From Zopfochytrium polystomum (lineage: Eukaryota > Chytridiomycota > Chytridiomycetes > Chytridiales > Chytridiaceae): DNA of 64,000 nucleotides. The notes below the pieces were generated by a model. The model did no database searches. It was given only the letters and a program-made list of their open reading frames with translations, and was not told where the DNA came from. The DNA is taken from assembly GCA_025765615.1 (NCBI GenBank), contig JAIVFJ010000063.1, positions 248,001-312,000 on the forward strand, in the 5' to 3' direction. Position numbers and translations under genes: made by a program. The first letter of the stretch is position 1. Each line of letters starts with the position of its first letter. Shown one piece after another: positions 58,452-64,000 of this stretch.

Positions 58452-59015
58452 GTGATTCCAAAGGTGATACCAAAGGTGATTCCAAAGGAGGGGTGATTCC
58501 AAAGGTGATTCCAAAGGAAAGGTGATTCCAAAGGTGATACCAAAGGTGATTCCAAAGGAGAAGTGATTCCAAAGGTGATTCCAAAGGAGAGGTGATTCCA
58601 AAGGTGATTCCAATGGTGATTCCAATGGAAGGGTGATTCCAAAGGTGATTCCAAAGGAGAGGTGATTCCAATGGTGATTCCAATGGTGATTCCAAAGGAG
58701 AGGTGATTCCAAAGGTGATTCCAAAGGTGATTCCAGTGGTGATTCCAATGGAAGGGTGATTCCAAAGGTGATTCCAATGGTGATTCCAATGGTGATTCCA
58801 ATGGAAAGGTGATTCCAAAGGTGATTCCAGTGGTGATTCCAATGGTGATTCCAATGGAAGGGTGATTCCAAAGGTGATTCCAAAGGTGATTCCAGTGGTG
58901 ATTCCAGTGGTGATTCCAATGGTGATTCCAAAGGGAAGGGTGATTCCAATGGTGATTCCAGTGGTGATTCCAGTGGTGATTCCAAAGGTGATTCCAAAGA
59001 TTCCAAAGAGATTCC
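58452..59015. repeat. 12-bp GGTGATTCCAAA minisatellite
   Basis: About 45 units of GGTGATTCCAAA with AAT, AGT and AAAGGA variants. The unit length is a multiple of three and has no stop in any minus-strand frame, so long artefactual open frames appear there. The same array restarts at about 63822 and runs off the window end. Confidence 0.9.
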
Positions 59016-59101
59016 AACCAAAAGAGGAAGAGATTCACCACAAAGGACCCCTCTGGGCGTCTGACACTGCCCAAAAAGGCAACTTCCATAAAAGGAAGGT
59101 G

Positions 59102-59184
59102 GTCACATGACCGCCATGTGACCAGTCACGTGACCCCCATGTGACCAGATCACGTGATCCCCACGTGACCCAGATCACGTGACC
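59102..59184. promoter_or_regulatory. Array of CACGTG/CACATG E-box-like palindromes
   Basis: Seven sites of the form TCACRTGACC or CAYGTGACC occur within about 80 bp (near 59102, 59115, 59125, 59138, 59149, 59162 and 59174). CACGTG is the core site of bHLH proteins such as Cbf1 in fungi. Density and regularity make chance unlikely. The role here is inferred. Confidence 0.5.
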
Positions 59185-59212
59185 CCCCTTCTAACGTGGC
59201 GCGAGGCGGACG

Positions 59213-59284
59213 GTTAGAGGTTAGGGCGGTTAGGGTCAGGGTGGTTAGGGTCAGGGCCTTAGGGTTAGGGTTTAGGGTTAGGGC
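59213..59284 (+). repeat. Second, degenerate telomere-like block
   Basis: TTAGGG, GGTTAGGGTCAGGG and TTTAGGG variants are in the same orientation as the block at 57655. It separates the leader copy on the left from the 3' end of the retroelement on the right. Confidence 0.8.
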
Positions 59285-59423
59285 CAGTGGCGAAGGCGTC
59301 TAGAAAGAGGGGGTGTGGTGTGGAAGGGGCTGGAGGTTGAAAGGGAGCCAAGAGAGAGAGAGTGCGGTCGCAAAGTCCTTGGGATTGGTCCGTTCGAATT
59401 AGCAAAGAAATGCTGGATCGTCT

Positions 59424-61646
59424 TCAAGAAGGCCGATTGCTCTTGCGGCTGTCTTTGCGCTTTTTGGCAAAAGGCTGCCACTGACGCCAGGGATCTCGGT
59501 AAGGATCAGGGGGAGGACCCTTTGGCTTTGGTTTAGGGTCGAAGGGCGTCGGAGGCGGTGGTCTTGGAGGATCAAAGAGGTCCGGTGGCGGGCTCTGGGG
59601 CGTCACCGGGACTTTGGGGTCTCGAAGCTTTGTGAGGATCGAGCCGACGGACGGGTTGCTGCGTAGCGCAAGGACCATTCTTGGCGGATTTCTGTCCCAA
59701 ATCTCATGGACTTGGTCCTCGTGGGTGTTGAGAACGGGTCCGATCTGAAGGGCCGAGACTTGGGGGGCGTGCCGGACGACAAAGGGGAGAACCTTGTCTT
59801 TGGGGCCGTCGGCGGGCGGGTGGAGCCACCGAGGCCTGTCTGCATAGCTGACTGAAGCGAAGATTGGCTCCAGGAACTTGCGTGGATAGCCCCGAGCTTG
59901 AAGTCGTTGGCGGAAAAGAGCTCGGGTGGCCAGGAAGGTTGATTCGGACGTTGAGTTGCGCACATACCGAATCAGTTCGCCGCGGATGAAGCCCCTCTTG
60001 AGGCTCGAGGGGTGGAACGAGGCCGGGCCAAGGTAGGCGTAGGTGTTGAGCGGTTTTTGGTAGGTGCTGAACACGAGGGAGGCTTCATCGCTGTCGTCGC
60101 TGGTGCGGCGTAAGTTAATGTCGAGGTCGAGGAAGGCGGCATGGGTGGTGCTGCGGTTGACTGTGAGTCGAAGTACACCGGGCCGTGAGGACGTGAGCAA
60201 GCCGTGAAGAAAGTCCACGTCGTCCGGTCCGCAGCAGAGGACCATGAAGAGGTCGTCAATGTACCTTCCGTACAGGGGGCAACGGATGCGTTTGTGCTGG
60301 TTGCTGATGATCCTGTAGACCCCGGGGACGGATTCAAAGACGGCGAACCCGTAGAGGTTTGCAATGACAACGGCCATGTTGGTGCCCATGGCCATGCCAC
60401 CGCGCTGCCGGAAGACCGTTCCCTGAAAGCTGAAGGCGTTGGCGTCAAAAACCCACTGTATCAACTGAAGGATCTCGGGGCGGATGATGTCTCTGCCGTG
60501 ATCACGGAGCCAGGAGTTGAGGTTGTTGTTGAGAGATCGAATGACGTCTGCCACATGCATGTTGCCGTAAAAGTTTTCCACATCCATGGTGACGAGCAGG
60601 CAGTTTTCTGCTGGGAGAACTGGCACTTGGGTCTCGGCGATCTGAACGAGATGTCGAGAGTCTTTCAGGATGAACGGGAGGCTGTCCACAATGGGCTGGA
60701 GCACCGCGCAGATAATGCGCGAAGCGTTGGTGGTGATCCAGTTTGTCGAAGCGACGATGGGCCGAAGGGGGACAGCCAGGCCTGGACCGAGGTTGAGCAT
60801 GTCGACGGGTTTGAGCTTGTGTATCTTGGGGAGGCAGTAAAAGGTCGGCACGGTGAACGACCTGAAGCCGTCGACAGAGTCTTGCAGAAGTTCCAGTTGC
60901 TGCCGAGTGAACCGGGAGCCATACTCCCTGACGAACTTGGTGACGAACGCCAGGTGTTTCCGGAAGAAGGCGGGAAGATCTGCTGGAGCCAGAACGGTGT
61001 AGTTGTCGCTCTGGAGGTGCTCGGTGACGAGTCTGTTGTAGTCGTCAGTGTCCAGGACGACCAAGCCGAGGTTCTTGTCTGCGGCTCGGAAGGTGAGGTT
61101 GCGCTGCTTGGCCAGCTTGTGGGCTAGGCGGAGCAGGGACCGACCGCGTTGCTGTTTCTTGTACAGTGGCGAAGCCTTGTCCAGGGGCTTGCTTTTTTGA
61201 CAGTCGTCGAGCCACTTGAAGCTGCCGGTCAGGGCGCGGCGGATGGAGCGCGCGATTTCAAAGACGGGGACAGGTACGTTGTCCGGGGGCGGGTAGGACT
61301 TGGGCGCGGTGAACAGGCGAGGGTCAAAGTCCGGGTCGTCGGGCGTGTTCTGGTGACGGAACTGGACCGACAGACGGTGGGTGAACGAGTGAAGGGCTTC
61401 ATCGAGCTCGTCGTAGGTGAGCGGACGAGCGAAAGGGATGTGCTTGGAGCCGTGGGTGAGAAGCCTTTGAGTCTGGGGCGAGAGGGTGGCTGAAGAAAGA
61501 TTGAAGAAGAGAGGTTTCTTTGTAGGAGGAGAAGAGGAAGAAGTTGAATCCACAGGGCCGGCGGTCTTGGTTGAGAGACGATATGAGGGACGTGTTCTGC
61601 AAGAGACTGAGATGCAGATGTCGCGATGCTGCTGCAGCCACCTCAT
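59424..61646 (-). CDS. Penelope-like reverse transcriptase (ORF2), endonuclease-deficient
   Basis: ATG at 61646 overlaps the ORF1 stop as ATGA; the frame codes 740 residues. Ordered motifs: FRAADKNLGLVVLD (DKG-type motif preceding RT in Penelope-like elements), FYCLPKIHK, LRPIVAS, LVTMDVENFYGNMH (first catalytic Asp), QRGGMAMGTNMAVVIANLYG, YGRYIDDLFMV (catalytic DD), AAFLDLDI and YQKPLNTYAYL, then VLPFVVRHAPQVSAL as in the thumb region. The C terminus is Pro/Lys-rich and lacks any GIY-YIG endonuclease. The frame is intact and ends at 59424. The enzyme would copy element RNA onto a chromosome end. Retroviral-type and LINE RTs fit less well because of the DKNLG and LPKIHK motifs. Confidence 0.88.
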   Translation of the reverse strand: MRWLQQHRDICISVSCRTRPSYRLSTKTAGPVDSTSSSSPPTKKPLFFNLSSATLSPQTQRLLTHGSKHIPFARPLTYDELDEALHSFTHRLSVQFRHQNTPDDPDFDPRLFTAPKSYPPPDNVPVPVFEIARSIRRALTGSFKWLDDCQKSKPLDKASPLYKKQQRGRSLLRLAHKLAKQRNLTFRAADKNLGLVVLDTDDYNRLVTEHLQSDNYTVLAPADLPAFFRKHLAFVTKFVREYGSRFTRQQLELLQDSVDGFRSFTVPTFYCLPKIHKLKPVDMLNLGPGLAVPLRPIVASTNWITTNASRIICAVLQPIVDSLPFILKDSRHLVQIAETQVPVLPAENCLLVTMDVENFYGNMHVADVIRSLNNNLNSWLRDHGRDIIRPEILQLIQWVFDANAFSFQGTVFRQRGGMAMGTNMAVVIANLYGFAVFESVPGVYRIISNQHKRIRCPLYGRYIDDLFMVLCCGPDDVDFLHGLLTSSRPGVLRLTVNRSTTHAAFLDLDINLRRTSDDSDEASLVFSTYQKPLNTYAYLGPASFHPSSLKRGFIRGELIRYVRNSTSESTFLATRALFRQRLQARGYPRKFLEPIFASVSYADRPRWLHPPADGPKDKVLPFVVRHAPQVSALQIGPVLNTHEDQVHEIWDRNPPRMVLALRSNPSVGSILTKLRDPKVPVTPQSPPPDLFDPPRPPPPTPFDPKPKPKGPPPDPYRDPWRQWQPFAKKRKDSRKSNRPS

Positions 61647-63158
61647 TCTTGCCGGGTGGATTTTCTTCCTCTTTCTCCGCCGGATCCTTCGCCGCCTGAG
61701 ACTGGTCGTTTGTTTGTCTCGCGACCTTGCCGTCGTCCCTGCTGCTGCTGCTGCTGCCGGCGCTGCAAGTTGTTGTTGCTGCTTCTGCTGCTGCTGCTGC
61801 GGCCGCGGGGCTTTGATTGACGGTCGAAGGTGTGGGTGTTTTGTTTCTTGCCGCGGTTGTCCTTTTGGTTGTTGCCTCTGCCTGGTGTTGGAGATCTGCC
61901 GCGCGAGCGAGATTGGCTCTTGTTCTGGCCAGTAGACCTGGACCGCCGGTCGACGGCTGGAGAACGTGACTCGCTTCGGCCTTGGCGCTGCTGATTTTTC
62001 TGTTGTGGGCGAGAGGCGTTGCGTTTGGACTTGAGAGGTTGTTTGCCCCGGGGTCTGGATGAAGACCGAGCTTGGGCCGTCTGTTCCTTGGGGCGACTCG
62101 ATGAGGAGCGGTTTCTTGAGGAGCGACGGCCTTTTCCGTTTCCCAACAGAGTTTTGAGTTCTGCAAGTTGGCGGGCAAGCTCTGAGATCCTGTCGTCAGG
62201 AGGAGGAGGGTCCGTACTACTATTGCTAGACGTCAGCGCCGTGGTGACGGCGTTCGAATCCTGGCCTTGCAGCCCCTCTGGCTGTTGCTGCTGCTGCTGC
62301 TGCTGCCGAGTTGCTGCTTCTTGTTTGCTTTTGGCCTTGTCTGAAGCGCGCCGCAGTTTCCTATCAAGATGGGCTCTTTGGCGGTCAGTGAAGCTTGAGA
62401 CAGTCCGGTTGTAGGCGTCTAGGAAGGCTGTGTGTCGAGGATTCTTGACGTGGTGTACGGCCAAGAGGGAGCGCACTTGATCGACATCGACCGCGGTCAC
62501 GGCAGCAGCAGAAGAACCACGCGAGGAGGAGCCAACCCCCGTCGAAGGAAGGAGTCCAAGCGAGGACTGGAGCTGCTGGAGCATGTCTTGGTTGATGATG
62601 GTGTGCGCGTTGAGGTCAACAACGTCCTGACAGGAATAGGCTGTAGGTGTTGCTGAAGAGGTGGTTGAGACGGTTGAAGTTTGCAGACTCCATCCCAACC
62701 AAGTGACGAGTGGCGAGCTGTTTGGCTTGGAGCTCGATGTGCGCGAGGGCCGACTTGGGCAGGGTGATGCCAGAGACGGAGAACTTGACGTGAGAAGGAA
62801 AGACACCGGATCGGTATTCCTGGGCAAGCTTGAGCGCACGCTGGTACGATTTATCCCGGGCAAAGTAGAGGCGAGCGAGGGACTGGGCGCGTTCTTCAGC
62901 CTTGGCAAGTTCTTGCTTTGAGACCGGTAAGGCAAAGGCAAGGGCCAGGTGGCGGCTGTAGACGGCGTCCATCACCGAAGAGCGAGGCGGAACTTGTGAT
63001 TCTGCGAGGCCGTCGGTGTAGTCGGCGTACGTGCCTGGGGACCAGCTTTCAGGTAAGGCGTCTGGCACCTCGTACTCGGTGTCTGCGTCCATGGGGTCGT
63101 AGTGGAGGTCGTCGTCGACAGGCATGGAACCAGAGAGGGGGGCGTCCGGTGGCGTCAT
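61643..63158 (-). CDS. ORF1 of the Penelope-like element (one frame change)
   Basis: From ATG 63158 (MTPPDAPL) an acidic N terminus leads into a helical region (AKAEERAQSLARLYFARDK, ALAHIELQAKQLATRH). The first frame stops at 62616. Near 62650 the sequence continues one base over as AYSCQDVVDLNAHTI, a Gln-rich helix region, QQQ runs and a long Ser/Arg/Gln-rich basic tail ending at 61643. The basic tail suggests RNA binding, like gag/ORF1 proteins. The frame change may be a sequencing error, a mutation or programmed +1 frameshifting. No retroviral zinc knuckle is seen. Confidence 0.65.
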
Positions 63159-63173
63159 CTTGAGTGAAGTTAG

Positions 63174-64000
63174 GAAGGGGGGCGACAGGACGAAGAACTT
63201 GAAGGGGACCTCGACCCGACGCACGTGGGCGACGACGCTGTGTGACCGGTTGAAGGCTCAATGGCAGGGTGGGGCCAGAGCCTAGACTTGCCAGACTAGG
63301 TGGTGGTGTGGTGGAGGAGAAGGGGCTTGCTTGCTTAAGAGAGGGAGGCCCCCCCTATGAGGGTGACGGGGGCCTCGAGTGTTGGGCTTGTTGCTTGGTG
63401 TTTGAACTAGAGAAGTTTCTTGACCAGAGGGACTTTATTCAGCGTGAGCTTTCGGCTGTTTTGGCAGCCTCTTCAGACGCTTGAGTGAACAAAGAAAAAC
63501 CAAGGGTTAAGAAACTTCAAACCAAAGGAACCAACAAGGGTGATTGCAACACTTGGGGTTTGAAAGCAAGCAAGGGATAGGGGATCAAGGGTAGGTTGCA
63601 CTCACACACACACACACACACACACAAAGAAAGATTAAAAGACAGCATCATACCTCAAACCAAATGTCAAGGGCACAGGGGACACTTTTGGGTTTGGAAG
63701 AGTTTCTGGCAAGGAGAGGGGTGAAAAGGGGGGGGCCCTGCCAGGCTTTATATACCCCCAGCCCAAGGGGGTCAAGCCATGGAAGGAAATGGAATGAATG
63801 AAACAGCAAAAAAGGAAAAAGTGATTCCAAAGGTGATACCAAAGGTGATTCCAAAGGAGGGGTGATTCCAAAGGTGATTCCAAAGGAAAGGTGATTCCAA
63901 AGGTGATACCAAAGGTGATTCCAAAGGAGAAGTGATTCCAAAGGTGATTCCAAAGGAGAGGTGATTCCAAAGGTGATTCCAATGGTGATTCCAATGGAAG
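63174..64000 (-). repeat. Retroelement leader/promoter copy, continues beyond window
   Basis: Direct repeat of 57804-58631. Here it directly precedes ORF1, whose ATG is 15 nt to the left. It contains (CA)n at 63602-63625 and the 12-bp minisatellite from about 63822 to the window end. Confidence 0.85.
63747..63754 (-). promoter_or_regulatory. TATA-like box of the retroelement leader
   Basis: Minus-strand TATATAAA lies in GGGGGTATATAAAGCC, about 590 bp upstream of the ORF1 ATG. The same site is present in the left leader copy near 58378. Spacing allows a long 5' UTR. No initiator was identified. Confidence 0.4.

Larger units (their letters stand above)
57804..59200 (-). repeat. Retroelement leader copy, direct repeat of 63174-64000
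   Basis: 57804-58631 is nearly identical to 63174-64000, the region upstream of ORF1 of the Penelope-like element (one A fewer in an A/G run in the right copy). It includes a (CA)n run at about 58233-58256, a TATATA motif near 58380 and the 12-bp minisatellite. Here it abuts telomeric repeats instead of ORF1. High identity suggests recent duplication. Confidence 0.85.
59285..64000 (-). mobile_element. Penelope-like retroelement lacking endonuclease, telomere-associated
   Basis: On the minus strand: leader (63174 to beyond the window), ORF1 (63158-61643), reverse transcriptase ORF2 (61646-59424), then a short 3' region meeting TTAGGG-like repeats at 59284. The RT has Penelope-type motifs and no GIY-YIG domain. 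The 3' end joined to the G-rich telomeric strand is the arrangement expected when telomeric 3' ends prime reverse transcription, as known for the Athena and Coprina groups. The 5' end lies outside the window. Confidence 0.8.

Noticed and set aside
58452..59015. Possible CRISPR-like array
   Set aside because: Units are tandem without unique spacers and the genome is eukaryotic.
58278..59089. Long minus-strand frames coding ESPL, WNHH or FGIT repeats
   Set aside because: A product of the 12-bp minisatellite, which is open in every minus-strand frame.

Overview
This is nuclear DNA of an early-diverging, probably chytrid-like fungus. The evidence is many short GT-AG introns (about 30-90 nt), a YAK1-family kinase, SEC17, ankyrin-like proteins with the 'LQWWKDSGL' repeat, NACHT-WD40 receptors of fungal type, nuclear tRNA genes with canonical introns, and TTAGGG telomeric repeats. 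The organism is inferred; no species can be named.

Layout. 0.1-5.5 kb: a CACTA (EnSpm-like) transposon with short inverted ends, a 4-bp target duplication and a decayed Tnp2-type transposase. 6.4-11.1 kb: ankyrin genes, a broken ABCC transporter and a Tc1/mariner remnant whose 5' edge falls inside the transporter's second ATP-binding loop. 12.1-15.6 kb: an NLR-like gene (PB1-like, NACHT, WD40) with a nonsense codon. 17.0-23.6 kb: two housekeeping genes, SEC17 and YAK1. 25.8-40 kb: repeat proteins, an F-box/WD40 gene, a membrane-anchored kinase-like gene, fragments resembling RNA polymerase second subunit, a LamG-like gene and an SDR relic. 41.7-43.9 kb: three tRNA genes (Thr, Val, Tyr), two with introns. 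44.7-50 kb and 55.4-57.65 kb: a strongly AT-rich, virus-like island with primase/SF3 helicase genes (three copies or parts), a small BRO/MSV199-like gene and several iteron-like arrays. 50.65-55.25 kb, between the two AT-rich parts: an apparently intact six-exon NLR-like gene coding PB1-like, TIR, NACHT and WD40 modules (about 1440 residues).

57.65-64 kb: the virus-like helicase stops abruptly at TTAGGG repeats, followed by sequence of a Penelope-like retroelement without a recognisable endonuclease, oriented as expected for addition to a telomere 3' end. The right side of the window is therefore probably subtelomeric.

The most striking content is (i) a fungal TIR-NACHT-WD40 receptor with a paralogue that lacks the TIR module at an exon junction, (ii) its position inside a decayed virus-like island, and (iii) a chromosome end that looks broken within a viral gene, healed with telomeric repeats and then extended by retroelements. 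Many genes carry single-base frameshifts. Some of these may be assembly errors rather than true decay.
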